In this document: in pieces, positions 1 to 7,967 of the stretch
Layout of the letters: each line of letters opens with the position of its first letter
How positions within the stretch are numbered: the stretch's first letter is position 1
Origin: JBCBGF01 sp038526915
GTDB taxonomy: Bacteria; Pseudomonadota; Alphaproteobacteria; Rhodobacterales; Rhodobacteraceae
Direction of reading: 5' to 3'
DNA: 64,000 bases
Assembly: GCA_038526915.1 (NCBI GenBank)
Contig: JBCBGF010000006.1
Span: 124,001-188,000, forward strand
The notes under the pieces: generated by a model
The model's input: the letters and a program-made list of their open reading frames with translations, nothing else
Database searches by the model: none
Told to the model about the DNA's origin: nothing
Program-made: the position numbers and the translations under genes

Positions 1-661
1 CGGCCTGGATCGTCTCATTGTCGAGGATCGCATCGACGCTTTCCTTGTCGCCATTGACGACCTGCAGGATGCCCTTGGGAAGGCCCGCTTCCATCATCAA
101 CTCGGCCAGCATGATCGGCACCGAGGGGTCGCGTTCGGATGGTTTGAGGATGAAGGCGTTGCCGCAGGCGATCGCGGGCGCAAACTTCCACATCGGGATC
201 ATGGCTGGGAAGTTGAACGGGGTGATCCCGGCCACCACGCCTAGGGCTTGGCGCATCGAGTACATGTCGATGCCGGGGCCTGCGCTGTCAGTGTATTCGC
301 CTTTGAGAAGGTGGGGTGCGCCTATGCAGAACTCGACCACTTCCAGACCTCGCTGCACGTCACCTGCGGCATCGGGCAGGGTTTTGCCGTGCTCGCGGCT
401 CAGCGCTTCGGCGAGTTTGTCCATGTCGCGGTTCAAGAGCCGCACGAACTCCATCAGCACCCGCGCGCGGCGTTGGGGGTTGGTCGCGGCCCAGGCAGGC
501 TGGGCGGCGGCGGCGCTGGCCACAGCCGCGTCGAGTTCGGCTTTGGAGGCCAGCGGCACTTTGGCCTGAACCTCACCCGTGGCTGGATTGAACACATCGG
601 CAAACCGTCCCGATGTGCCTTTGACGTGGTCCCCGTCAATGAAGTGTGTCAGCTCATCCAT
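1..661 (-). CDS. mmsA: CoA-acylating methylmalonate-semialdehyde dehydrogenase, N-terminal part (truncated by window edge)
   Basis: The reading frame begins at 661 (MDELTHFIDGDHVKG) and runs off the left edge after 220 codons, so roughly the first 45% of a ~500-residue aldehyde dehydrogenase is present. Segments typical of MmsA/IolA are visible: the FNPATGEVQAKVP start of the fold, the FNFPAMIPMW stretch and the NAFILKPSE cofactor-binding segment. The catalytic Cys lies outside the window. By family knowledge the enzyme converts methylmalonate semialdehyde (and malonate semialdehyde) to propionyl- or acetyl-CoA in valine and inositol breakdown. The family is clear. The exact substrate cannot be settled from half a protein. 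Confidence 0.88.
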   Translation of the reverse strand, partial: MDELTHFIDGDHVKGTSGRFADVFNPATGEVQAKVPLASKAELDAAVASAAAAQPAWAATNPQRRARVLMEFVRLLNRDMDKLAEALSREHGKTLPDAAGDVQRGLEVVEFCIGAPHLLKGEYTDSAGPGIDMYSMRQALGVVAGITPFNFPAMIPMWKFAPAIACGNAFILKPSERDPSVPIMLAELMMEAGLPKGILQVVNGDKESVDAILDNETIQA

Positions 662-825
662 GGCGATCGTCCTCCCGTTTTGGCGGACCATAGGCGCGGG
701 GGGCATCGGGTGAAAGGGATCGCGCGCGTCCGCGGCGAAAAAACCGCCCCAAAGGCCCAGCCTTGACAGACTAAGGTGTCACCAGCGAACCTTCCCCCCA
801 GATGTCATGCGATGGGAGGATAGAC

Positions 826-1260
826 ATGACGGTCGCGAAAATCCTGCAATCCAAGGGCAGCGGTGACGTTGTCACGATAGAACCCGACAAAAGCGTGTCT
901 GACGCAGCGGCCATGCTGTCGCAGAAAAAGATCGGGTCTCTGGTTGTCTCGGAAGACGGCCAACACGCCTTGGGGATTTTGTCCGAGCGCGACATCGTGC
1001 GCGAGATCGGCAAACGCGGACCCGGGTGCCTGAGCGAACGGGTGTCGGATATGATGACGCGTGACCTGGTGACCTGTACCAAAGATGCCAAGGCCGACGT
1101 GGCACTTGCGCAGATGACCAAGGGCCGGTTTCGGCACATGCCGGTTCTGGAAGCGGGCACCATGGTCGGTCTCATCACCTTGGGCGACGTGGTGAAGTAT
1201 CGTCTTGAAGAGGTGAAGATGGAGAAGGATGCGCTGGAAGGGATGATCATGGGCTTTTGA
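826..1260 (+). CDS. CBS-domain pair protein
   Basis: A 144-residue cytoplasmic protein made almost only of two CBS motifs: residues ~8-65 (IEPDKSVSDAAAMLSQKKIGSLVV) and ~75-130 (MTRDLVTCTKDAKADVALAQM...MPVLEAGTMVGLITLGDVV). Stand-alone CBS pairs bind adenosyl ligands such as AMP, ATP or NADH and act as small energy sensors; the partner is unknown here. The start at 826 is chosen because GGGAGGA lies at 814-820 with a good spacing. An in-frame ATG at 802 has no ribosome-binding site. The gene is single and followed by coaD after 82 bp. Confidence 0.88.
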   Translation: MTVAKILQSKGSGDVVTIEPDKSVSDAAAMLSQKKIGSLVVSEDGQHALGILSERDIVREIGKRGPGCLSERVSDMMTRDLVTCTKDAKADVALAQMTKGRFRHMPVLEAGTMVGLITLGDVVKYRLEEVKMEKDALEGMIMGF

Positions 1261-1342
1261 GGGCCCACCTTTGGTGCTTTTCGCCTCAGTCCCTTGATTT
1301 CATTGGCTTGTTGGTGTTGCGTTCCGAAAAGCGGAAGGGACG

Positions 1343-1843
1343 ATGATGCGTATTGGTCTGTATCCGGGGACATTTGACCCCCTGACCCTTGGCCATCTGG
1401 ACATCATTCAGCGCGCAACCGTGCTGGTGGACAGGCTGGTGATCGGCGTCGCGATCAACCGGGACAAGGGGCCTCTGTTTTCGCTCGAAGAACGCGTCGC
1501 GATGATCGAGGAGGAATGCGAAGGTCTGTCCCGCGCGACGGGTGTAGAGATCGTGGCGCATCCGTTCGAGAACCTGCTGATCTCTTGTGCGCGCGATGTG
1601 GGGGCACAGATCATCATTCGCGGCCTGCGTGCGGTCGCTGATTTCGAATACGAGTATCAGATGGTCGGTATGAACCGGCAGCTTGATAATTCGATCGAGA
1701 CCGTGTTCCTGATGGCCGAGGCGGAGCATCAGGCGATCGCGTCGAAGCTTGTGAAAGAGATCGCGCGGCTGGAAGGCGATATATCGAAGTTCGTGACTGT
1801 CGCCGTTGCCCAGCGCTTGGAAGAGCGATTCCCCAAGCGCTGA
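1343..1843 (+). CDS. coaD: Phosphopantetheine adenylyltransferase
   Basis: CoaD adds AMP to 4'-phosphopantetheine, the fourth step of coenzyme A synthesis. The start GLYPGTFDPLTLGHLDII carries the T/HxGH nucleotidyltransferase signature. The internal IIRGLRAVADFEYEYQMVGMNR segment, with its conserved Arg residues, and the late SSSLV-like KLVKEIARLEGDISKFV region fit the family, as does the length (166 residues). The tandem ATG at 1343/1346 leaves the start ambiguous by one codon; the family normally begins MRIGLYPG, which would be 1346. A GC-rich hairpin follows at 1852-1871. Confidence 0.97.
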   Translation: MMRIGLYPGTFDPLTLGHLDIIQRATVLVDRLVIGVAINRDKGPLFSLEERVAMIEEECEGLSRATGVEIVAHPFENLLISCARDVGAQIIIRGLRAVADFEYEYQMVGMNRQLDNSIETVFLMAEAEHQAIASKLVKEIARLEGDISKFVTVAVAQRLEERFPKR

Positions 1844-1851
1844 TATGACAA

Positions 1852-1871
1852 GGCAGGCCCGTGGGCCTGCC
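1852..1871. terminator. Hairpin between convergent coaD and DUF1127 genes
   Basis: A perfect 9-bp stem (GGCAGGCCC / GGGCCTGCC) with a 2-nt loop lies between the coaD stop (1843) and the stop of the opposing small gene (1896). There is no clear T-run on either side, so a role as transcript-end stabiliser or weak bidirectional terminator is inferred from position only. Confidence 0.45.
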
Positions 1872-1895
1872 GCAGCATCATCAACTGTACGGCCT

Positions 1896-2060
1896 TTAGC
1901 CGCCGTAGACCGCCTTGTAGGCAATCTTATGCGCGTCTTCGCGGAAGATGCCGAGGTCGAGCGCCACGTCGAGGGGCATATTCTCGATCTCATTGACGGT
2001 GTTGATATAGGCCGCACGCTTCTGAGCGGCGGATTTCAGGTTTGCAAAAAGCGAAGTCAT
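1896..2060 (-). CDS. DUF1127 small protein
   Basis: A 54-residue protein, MTSLFANLKSAAQKRAAYI..., with the DUF1127 pattern: an Arg/Tyr-containing N-terminal helix, then VNEIENMPLDVALDLGIFREDAH. The start at 2060 is favoured over the longer upstream frame because an AAAGGA site precedes it closely and the family begins here. DUF1127 proteins are common and multi-copy in Rhodobacterales. Some characterised relatives bind RNA or affect phosphate and carbon metabolism, but this member's function is not known. Confidence 0.85.
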   Translation of the reverse strand: MTSLFANLKSAAQKRAAYINTVNEIENMPLDVALDLGIFREDAHKIAYKAVYGG

Positions 2061-2207
2061 TGTGCCGATCCTTTCTTCTGGTGTGGCTTGTTGAATTTCA
2101 CACGGGGAAGATGGGCCTGTTGTTAGCGCTAAACAATATCCGTTTCGGCAATGCCGCCATGCAGCACATGCATGACGCTGCGTTGCAGCAAGTGCCTGAT
2201 GGGCAAT

Positions 2208-2236
2208 AAAAAAGGCGCCGGAGTGGCGCCTTTTCC
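2208..2236 (-). terminator. Rho-independent terminator of gap
   Basis: A perfect 10-bp inverted repeat (AAAAGGCGCC at 2210-2219, GGCGCCTTTT at 2225-2234, loop GGAGT) lies 22 bp downstream of the gap stop on the minus strand, with a T-rich tail in that direction. The A/T flanks on both sides could let it work in either direction. Confidence 0.9.
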
Positions 2237-2255
2237 AGATTTTATGCAACTTGTG

Positions 2256-3257
2256 TCAGATGTACTTGGCCATCTCGACGGCGGTATCGCTCATCCGGCA
2301 GGAGAAGCCCCATTCGTTGTCATACCAGCTGAGCACGCGGCACATCGTGCCGTCCATCACCTTGGTCTGATCGGCGGCGAAGATCGACGAATGGCTGTCG
2401 TGATTGAAGTCCATCGAAACGAGCTTTTCTTCGGTATAGCCAAGGATCCCCTTGAGCGGACCGGCCGCAGCCTCGGCAATGGCGGCGTTGATCGCCTCGG
2501 GGCTGGTTTCGCCGTTGGATTCAAACGTCAGATCGACGACCGAGACGTTGGGCGTGGGGACGCGGATCGACACGCCATCGAGCTTGCCGTTCAACTCTGG
2601 CAGCACCAGGCCAACGGCACGTGCTGCGCCTGTCGATGTGGGGATCATGTTCGCAGCTGCGGCCCGCGCGCGGTAGAGATCCTTGTGCAGCGTGTCGAGC
2701 GTCGGCTGATCGCCGGTATAGCTGTGGATCGTCGTCATGAAGCCGCGCTTGATGCCGACGGTGTCGTTGAGAACCTTGGCCACGGGGGCGAGGCAGTTCG
2801 TCGTGCAGGAGGCGTTGGAGATCACCATGTCATCGGCGGTGATCGTGTCGTGGTTCACGCCGTAAACAATGGTCTTGTCCGCGCCTGCAGAGGGGGCAGA
2901 GACGAGAACCCGGCTTGCGCCGTTTTCGAGGTGGATGGCGGCCTTGTCGCGGGCGGTGAAGATGCCGGTGCATTCCAGCACGATGTCCACATGGCCCCAA
3001 GGCAACTCATCGGGGTTGCGCATGGCTGTGACGGCGATGGGGCCGGTGCCCAGATCGATCGAGTCCGCGGTCGTCTTCACCTTGCCCGGGAACCGGCCAT
3101 GGACCGAATCGTAACGCAAGAGGTGAGCGTTGGTTTCAACCGGTCCCAGATCGTTGATGGCGACAACTTCGATATCTGTGCGCCCGTTTTCAACGATGGC
3201 ACGCAAGACGTTGCGCCCGATCCGACCAAATCCGTTAATCGCAACCTTGACCGTCAT
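2256..3257 (-). CDS. gap: Type I glyceraldehyde-3-phosphate dehydrogenase
   Basis: A 333-residue NAD-dependent GAPDH of glycolysis/gluconeogenesis. The Rossmann start VAINGFGRIGRNVLRA, the active-site ASCTTNCLAP with Cys151, the HSYTGDQ loop and the C-terminal SWYDNEWGFSCRM are all present. Length is normal for the family. It is transcribed alone, or with the small membrane ORF upstream (3343-3489), and ends at a strong terminator (2208-2236). Whether it is the glycolytic or gluconeogenic paralogue cannot be told from one copy. Confidence 0.97.
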   Translation of the reverse strand: MTVKVAINGFGRIGRNVLRAIVENGRTDIEVVAINDLGPVETNAHLLRYDSVHGRFPGKVKTTADSIDLGTGPIAVTAMRNPDELPWGHVDIVLECTGIFTARDKAAIHLENGASRVLVSAPSAGADKTIVYGVNHDTITADDMVISNASCTTNCLAPVAKVLNDTVGIKRGFMTTIHSYTGDQPTLDTLHKDLYRARAAAANMIPTSTGAARAVGLVLPELNGKLDGVSIRVPTPNVSVVDLTFESNGETSPEAINAAIAEAAAGPLKGILGYTEEKLVSMDFNHDSHSSIFAADQTKVMDGTMCRVLSWYDNEWGFSCRMSDTAVEMAKYI

Positions 3258-3342
3258 GGCGAATGCTCCTCCTGAGCGTTGGGTGGACGAAACTCTGTCT
3301 GCGCCACCAAAAGCGGTTGTGGCAAAAGGTCAACCGGAAACG

Positions 3343-3489
3343 TCAGTTCCAGAACTTCAGCCAGTCGATCAGATCGGCAAACCGGCGCAGCACAAACACG
3401 GCGGGATCATCGAAAATCAGCCCTGCAACGACGAAGGACACCACGATCAGCCCTAGGACGCCTATGACCAGTGCGAAGCTTCTAACCAT
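3343..3489 (-). CDS. Small single-pass membrane protein (48 aa), unknown function
   Basis: A short frame just upstream of gap and in the same direction. It begins MVRSFALVIGVLGLIVVSF, has one strong hydrophobic segment at residues ~5-25, and a charged C-terminal half (FVLRRFADLIDWLKFWN). The gap to the gap start codon is 85 bp. It reads as a genuine small membrane peptide because the hydrophobic/amphipathic pattern is clean and it fills an otherwise empty space, but no family is recognised. No strong ribosome-binding site is seen. Confidence 0.5.
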   Translation of the reverse strand: MVRSFALVIGVLGLIVVSFVVAGLIFDDPAVFVLRRFADLIDWLKFWN

Positions 3490-3628
3490 CTAACGCCCGC
3501 CGGGGGACCGGCGCCCCTGTGTTGCTGCCCGCGACAATCGACGCTTGGGTGCGTCTTTGTTGCCGCTTTCTACGTCTGGCCCCTACATGGCAGATGCCGG
3601 ACACTGGCGCCAGCAGGGCCGGCAAAGT

Positions 3629-4432
3629 TCAGCCGGCCCCCAACCGGCGCGACAGCTCTTGGGCGGCATCCCGCACCAAACGCCCGAACTCCTCCGCGCG
3701 GTCGCGGGTGACACGGCCCACGGGGCCCGAGATCGAGATCCCGGCCACGGCCAGCCGTGTGGCATTAAACACTGGGGCGGCGACGCAGCGCATGCCTTCG
3801 TTGCGTTCCTCATCATCGATCGCGTAGCCGCGTTTGCGGGTTTCGGCCAGATCGCTGAGAAGCGCCGAGGCGGTCCGCAAGGTCTGCGGGGTGAAGCTTT
3901 CGAGCCCGGCGGAGACGATGGCGTTGAGCCGGGGTTCAGGCATCTGCGACAGAAGCGCCTTGCCGATGCCTGAGGCATGCATGGGCGACTGCATGCCGGG
4001 GGGGAAGAAGGCGCGGATGGATTCGTGGGTTTCGACCTGGCTTACAAACAGGACGTTCGATCCGTTCTCCACCCCGAGGTTGGCGGTCTCTCCCGTGGCT
4101 TCCATCAGGTCTTGCATGATGGGCCGCGCCCGCTCGACCAGGTTTGTGCGACGCAGGAAGGCCGAGCCGATGCGGAACGCGCCAGGCCCCACGTGCCAGG
4201 CCTGCGCCTGGGGTTCGAGCTCGACGATGTCGCGGGTCTGCAGGGTGGTGAGCACGCGGTAGGCCGTGGCGGGCGATTGCCCCAGCCGATTGGCAAGCTC
4301 GGTCAGGGTCAGCCCGCCTGAGGCGGCCAGCGTGTCGAGGATCAGCATCGCCCGATCCAGCGACTGGATGGTGTTCTGTTCGGTCTTGTCGTTGAACGCG
4401 CGGGGGCGGCCGCGCGGGCGTTTTTCAGTCAT
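3629..4432 (-). CDS. bhcR: IclR-family regulator of the beta-hydroxyaspartate cycle
   Basis: A 267-residue IclR protein. The winged helix-turn-helix spans residues ~20-85 (SLDRAMLILDTLAASGGLTL...SPATAYRVLTTL) and the effector-binding domain follows (MHASGIGKALLSQ; FNATRLAVAGISISGPVGR). It is divergent from bhcABCD, the arrangement of the BhcR regulator described in Paracoccus denitrificans, where glyoxylate modulates DNA binding; the assignment rests on that context. The start at 4432 (MTEKRPRGRPR, a basic N-terminal arm) is preferred. An ATG at 4465 would add 11 residues and also lacks a clear Shine-Dalgarno. Confidence 0.9.
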   Translation of the reverse strand: MTEKRPRGRPRAFNDKTEQNTIQSLDRAMLILDTLAASGGLTLTELANRLGQSPATAYRVLTTLQTRDIVELEPQAQAWHVGPGAFRIGSAFLRRTNLVERARPIMQDLMEATGETANLGVENGSNVLFVSQVETHESIRAFFPPGMQSPMHASGIGKALLSQMPEPRLNAIVSAGLESFTPQTLRTASALLSDLAETRKRGYAIDDEERNEGMRCVAAPVFNATRLAVAGISISGPVGRVTRDRAEEFGRLVRDAAQELSRRLGAG

Positions 4433-4477
4433 GTGGCGGGCCGCCTGAGCAGGATTTCCGTGCACATTTTTTGATCA

Positions 4478-4557
4478 ATGAAAAATCAAATTGCAATATG
4501 AAAAATACAAGTCCCTGAAATCATGACAATTTTCTATTTTTCCACTGACAGAAAATT
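4478..4557. promoter_or_regulatory. Candidate BhcR operator region between bhcR and bhcA
   Basis: The AT-rich divergent intergenic region holds two exact 9-bp direct repeats (ATGAAAAAT at 4478-4486 and 4498-4506), exactly 20 bp apart, and an 8-bp inverted repeat (AATTTTCT at 4528-4535, AGAAAATT at 4550-4557) with a 14-bp spacer. Helical-phase spacing and location between a regulator and its target operon suggest regulator binding; this is inference. Confidence 0.5.
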
Positions 4558-4628
4558 CTTTTCAAAAAAATTGCTGCGTCAGTTTGGCCTCTCTATACAT
4601 CCCTCAGCCCGTCTTGGAGGAGATGACG

Positions 4629-5819
4629 ATGTCACTGCAAAATCCAGTATTCATTCCCGGCCCGACCAACATGCCCGAAGTGTTGCGCAAGGCCGTGGAT
4701 ATGCCGACGCTTGATCACCGGTCGTCTGCGTTTGCGGAGATACTGAACCCTGCGCTCGCGGGCGTGAAGCGCGTGCTGAAGACAGAGACCGCGCAGGTTT
4801 TCGTGTTTCCGTCGACGGGAACGGGCGGTTGGGAGACGGCCCTGACAAACACTCTGAGCGCTGGCGACAAGGTTTTGGCCGCGCGCAACGGGATGTTCAG
4901 CCATCGCTGGATCGATATGTGCGAACGCCACGGTCTGGACATGACCGTGATAGAGACGCCGTGGGGCGCGGGCCTGCCTGCCGACCGGTATGAAGAGGTA
5001 CTGCGCGCCGATACCGGGCACCAGATCAAGGCCGTGCTGGCCACGCATAATGAGACAGCGACCGGCGTTGTATCCGACATCGCCGCGATCCGTCGGGCAA
5101 TGGACGCAGCGGGTCACCCCGCGCTGTTGCTGGTCGACGGCGTAAGTTCCATCGGGTCGATGGATTTCCGGATGGATGAGTGGGGCGTCGATATCGCCGT
5201 CACCGGCAGCCAGAAGGGCTTTATGCTGCCCGCAGGCCTCGCCATCCTGGGCGTGTCGTCGAAAGCCCGCGCTGCGCTTGAGACAGCCACGCTGCCACGC
5301 ACGTTCTTTGATCTGCGAGACATGGAGAAGGGGTATGCCGTCAACGGGTTTCCCTACACGCCGCCCGTGGGGCTGCTCAATGGTTTGAACATGGCGTGCA
5401 ACATGCTGCTCGATGAAGGGCTTGAGAACGTCTTTGCCCGCCACCGCCGCATCGCCGATGGCGTGCGCGCTGCAGTCTCCGCCTGGGGGCTTGAGCTCTG
5501 CGCCACCCGCCCTGAATGGCAATCCGACACCGTGTCGGCGATCTGCACACCAGAAGGGTTCAACGCCACCCACATCGTCACCCACGCCGCCGAAGTCTAC
5601 GGTATGGCGTTCGGGACCGGGCTGGGTGAGGTTGCAGGCAAGGTCTTCCGCATCGGCCATCTGGGCCAGCTGAGCGACGCACTGGCCCTGTCGGGCATTG
5701 CGACCGCTGAGATGGTGATGGTCGACCTCGGCCTCGATATCCAGCTTGGATCGGGCGTGGCCGCTGCACAAAACGTCTATCGCCTTGGAACCCCCGCCAC
5801 GCAGAAGGAGGCCGCGTGA
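4629..5819 (+). CDS. bhcA: Aspartate-glyoxylate aminotransferase (beta-hydroxyaspartate cycle)
   Basis: A 396-residue class V PLP aminotransferase. It transfers the amino group of L-aspartate to glyoxylate, giving oxaloacetate and glycine, the closing step of the beta-hydroxyaspartate cycle. Visible: the N-terminal FIPGPTNMP, the LVDGVSSIGSMDF strand, and TGSQKGFMLPAG with the Schiff-base Lys196. Serine-glyoxylate aminotransferases look similar; the following bhcBCD genes decide the call. The start at 4629 is preferred because GGAGG at 4616-4620 is 8 bp away, whereas the in-frame ATG at 4623 would be too close. bhcB overlaps the stop by one base. Confidence 0.95.
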   Translation: MSLQNPVFIPGPTNMPEVLRKAVDMPTLDHRSSAFAEILNPALAGVKRVLKTETAQVFVFPSTGTGGWETALTNTLSAGDKVLAARNGMFSHRWIDMCERHGLDMTVIETPWGAGLPADRYEEVLRADTGHQIKAVLATHNETATGVVSDIAAIRRAMDAAGHPALLLVDGVSSIGSMDFRMDEWGVDIAVTGSQKGFMLPAGLAILGVSSKARAALETATLPRTFFDLRDMEKGYAVNGFPYTPPVGLLNGLNMACNMLLDEGLENVFARHRRIADGVRAAVSAWGLELCATRPEWQSDTVSAICTPEGFNATHIVTHAAEVYGMAFGTGLGEVAGKVFRIGHLGQLSDALALSGIATAEMVMVDLGLDIQLGSGVAAAQNVYRLGTPATQKEAA

Positions 5820-6787
5820 TGAAAGATACCGTCGAGATGTACATCCCGACCTTCGAGGACGTGAAGGTCGCCCATGAGCGGATCAAACCGCATATCCACT
5901 GCACGCCCGTGCTGACGTCGAGCTATTTCAACGATCTGATCGGGGCGGAGCTGTTCTTCAAATGCGAGAACTTCCAGAAAGCGGGTGCTTTCAAGGTGCG
6001 CGGTGCCTCGAACGCAGTCTTCGGCCTTGATGAGGCGCAGGCACAACGCGGGGTCTGCACCCATTCGTCGGGCAATCACGCTTTGTCGCTCAGCTACGCC
6101 GCCGGGCGCCGGGGGATCCCATGTAATGTGGTGATGCCGCGCACCGCGCCCGAGGCCAAGAAGGCGGCCGTCCGTGGCTATGGCGGTAAGATCACCGAGT
6201 GCGAGCCTTCAACCACCAGCCGCGAAGAAGTGTTTGCGCAGGTTCAGGCCGAGACCGGCGGCGAGTTCGTCCACCCCTATAACGACCCGCGCGTGATCGC
6301 AGGGCAGGGGACGTGTTCGCGCGAATTCATGGAGCAGACGGGTGGCGTGGATATGATGGTTGCGCCCATCGGTGGCGGCGGCATGATATCGGGCACCTGC
6401 CTGACCCTGTCCAACATCGCCCCCGAGGTAGAGATAATCGCGTCTGAGCCCGAACAGGCCGACGACGCCTATCGCAGCTTCAAGGCCGGCCACATCATTG
6501 CCGACGATGCGCCGGTGACGATTGCCGATGGGTTGAAAGTGCCGCTGAAGGAGCTCACCTGGCATTTCGTGTCGAACCACGTGACCGACATCCTGACCGC
6601 CAGTGAGCAAGAGATCATCGACGCGATGAAGCTCACCTGGCAGCGCATGAAGATCGTGATGGAGCCCAGCTGCGCCGTTCCGCTGGCCACCATTCTGAAG
6701 AACAAGGAAAAATTCGCCGGCAAGCGCGTCGGCGTGATCGTAACGGGTGGCAATGTCGATCTTGACACGCTGCCCTGGCTCAAGTGA
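5819..6787 (+). CDS. bhcB: beta-Hydroxyaspartate dehydratase
   Basis: A 322-residue fold-type II PLP enzyme related to serine/threonine dehydratase. It dehydrates erythro-beta-hydroxyaspartate to iminosuccinate. The Schiff-base Lys59 sits in FQKAGAFKVRGASNA, followed by HSSGNHALSLSYAA and the glycine-rich phosphate loop APIGGGGMISGT. In isolation it would be called threonine or serine racemase/dehydratase; its place between bhcA and bhcC gives the specific role. The start codon overlaps the bhcA stop (TGATG), indicating translational coupling. Confidence 0.95.
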   Translation: MKDTVEMYIPTFEDVKVAHERIKPHIHCTPVLTSSYFNDLIGAELFFKCENFQKAGAFKVRGASNAVFGLDEAQAQRGVCTHSSGNHALSLSYAAGRRGIPCNVVMPRTAPEAKKAAVRGYGGKITECEPSTTSREEVFAQVQAETGGEFVHPYNDPRVIAGQGTCSREFMEQTGGVDMMVAPIGGGGMISGTCLTLSNIAPEVEIIASEPEQADDAYRSFKAGHIIADDAPVTIADGLKVPLKELTWHFVSNHVTDILTASEQEIIDAMKLTWQRMKIVMEPSCAVPLATILKNKEKFAGKRVGVIVTGGNVDLDTLPWLK

Positions 6788-6803
6788 CCCCGGAGGAATT
6801 ATC

Positions 6804-7967
6804 ATGAACGCACCGACGAAATTCGATGGCCTCGAAGTGGGCTATGACGTCCCCGCCGCAATCGGCATGGACGAATCCGAGATCCAGACACCTTGCCTGG
6901 TGCTCGACCTCGACGCGCTGGAGCGCAACATCAAGAAGATGGGCGACTACGCCAAGGCGCACGGGATGCGCCACCGGGTGCATGGCAAGATGCACAAATC
7001 GGTCGACGTGGCCCTTCTGCAGGAAAAGCTGGGCGGATCGGTGGGCGTCTGCTGCCAGAAAGTGTCCGAGGCTGAGGTCTTTGCGCGCGGTGGCATCAAG
7101 GATGTGCTGGTCTCTAACCAGGTCCGCGACCCGGCCAAGATCGACCGTCTCGCCCGTCTGCCCAAGCTGGGCGCCCGCGCGATCTGCTGTGTCGACGACA
7201 TCGAAAACGTGGGTGATCTGTCCGAGGCGGCCACGCGCCATGGCACCGAGATCGAGTGCCTGGTGGAGATCGACTGCGGCGCTGGCCGCTGCGGTGTGAC
7301 GACAACCCCGGAAGTCGTTGCCATCGCAAAAGCCATCGATGCGGCCCCCGGCCTCAAATTCGCTGGTCTTCAGGCCTATCAGGGCGCCATGCAGCACATG
7401 GACTCCTACGAGGATCGCAAAGCCAAGATCGAGATCGCGGTCGCCCAGGTGAAAGACGCCGTGGACACCCTGAAAGAGCAGGGGCTGGAGTGCGATATCG
7501 TCGGCGGCGGCGGCACCGGCAGCTATTATTTCGAGAGCACATCGGGCGTCTATAATGAGCTTCAGTGCGGCTCCTACGCCTTCATGGATGCCGACTATGG
7601 CCGCATCCTCGACAAGGACGGCAACCGCATCGACCAGGGCGAGTGGGAAAATGCGCTCTTCATCCTGACCTCAGTCATGAGCCACGCCAAGGCCGACAAG
7701 GCCATCGTCGATGCCGGCCTCAAGGCGCAGTCGGTCGATAGCGGCCTGCCCGTGATCTTCGGGCGCGATGACGTCGAATACGTCAAATGCTCCGATGAAC
7801 ACGGAGTGGTGATGGATCCTGACGGCAAGCTGAAGGTGAACGACAAACTGAAGCTCGTGCCTGGCCACTGCGACCCCACCTGCAATGTGCATGACTGGTA
7901 TGTCGGTGTGCGGAACGGAAAGGTTGAGACGATCTGGCCGATCTCGGCCCGCGGAAAGGCGTACTGA
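6804..7967 (+). CDS. bhcC: beta-Hydroxyaspartate aldolase
   Basis: A 387-residue fold-type III PLP enzyme of the D-threonine aldolase type. In the cycle it condenses glycine with glyoxylate to (2R,3S)-beta-hydroxyaspartate. The PLP lysine is Lys62 in RHRVHGKMHKS. The C-terminal CDPTCNVHDWYVGVR carries the His/Asp metal-ligand arrangement of this family. GGAGG at 6793-6797 sets the start at 6804; a longer upstream frame from 6747 would overlap bhcB and has no site. The gene lies 16 bp after bhcB and overlaps bhcD. Confidence 0.95.
   Translation: MNAPTKFDGLEVGYDVPAAIGMDESEIQTPCLVLDLDALERNIKKMGDYAKAHGMRHRVHGKMHKSVDVALLQEKLGGSVGVCCQKVSEAEVFARGGIKDVLVSNQVRDPAKIDRLARLPKLGARAICCVDDIENVGDLSEAATRHGTEIECLVEIDCGAGRCGVTTTPEVVAIAKAIDAAPGLKFAGLQAYQGAMQHMDSYEDRKAKIEIAVAQVKDAVDTLKEQGLECDIVGGGGTGSYYFESTSGVYNELQCGSYAFMDADYGRILDKDGNRIDQGEWENALFILTSVMSHAKADKAIVDAGLKAQSVDSGLPVIFGRDDVEYVKCSDEHGVVMDPDGKLKVNDKLKLVPGHCDPTCNVHDWYVGVRNGKVETIWPISARGKAY

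Noticed and set aside
2151..3275. 374-codon plus-strand frame opposite gap
   Set aside because: It is the antisense shadow of a highly conserved GAPDH gene; the translation has no domain and is full of His/Gly/Val as expected from reversed GC-rich codons.
4632..5771. 379-codon minus-strand frame opposite bhcA
   Set aside because: Antisense shadow of a clear PLP aminotransferase; no start site or family match.
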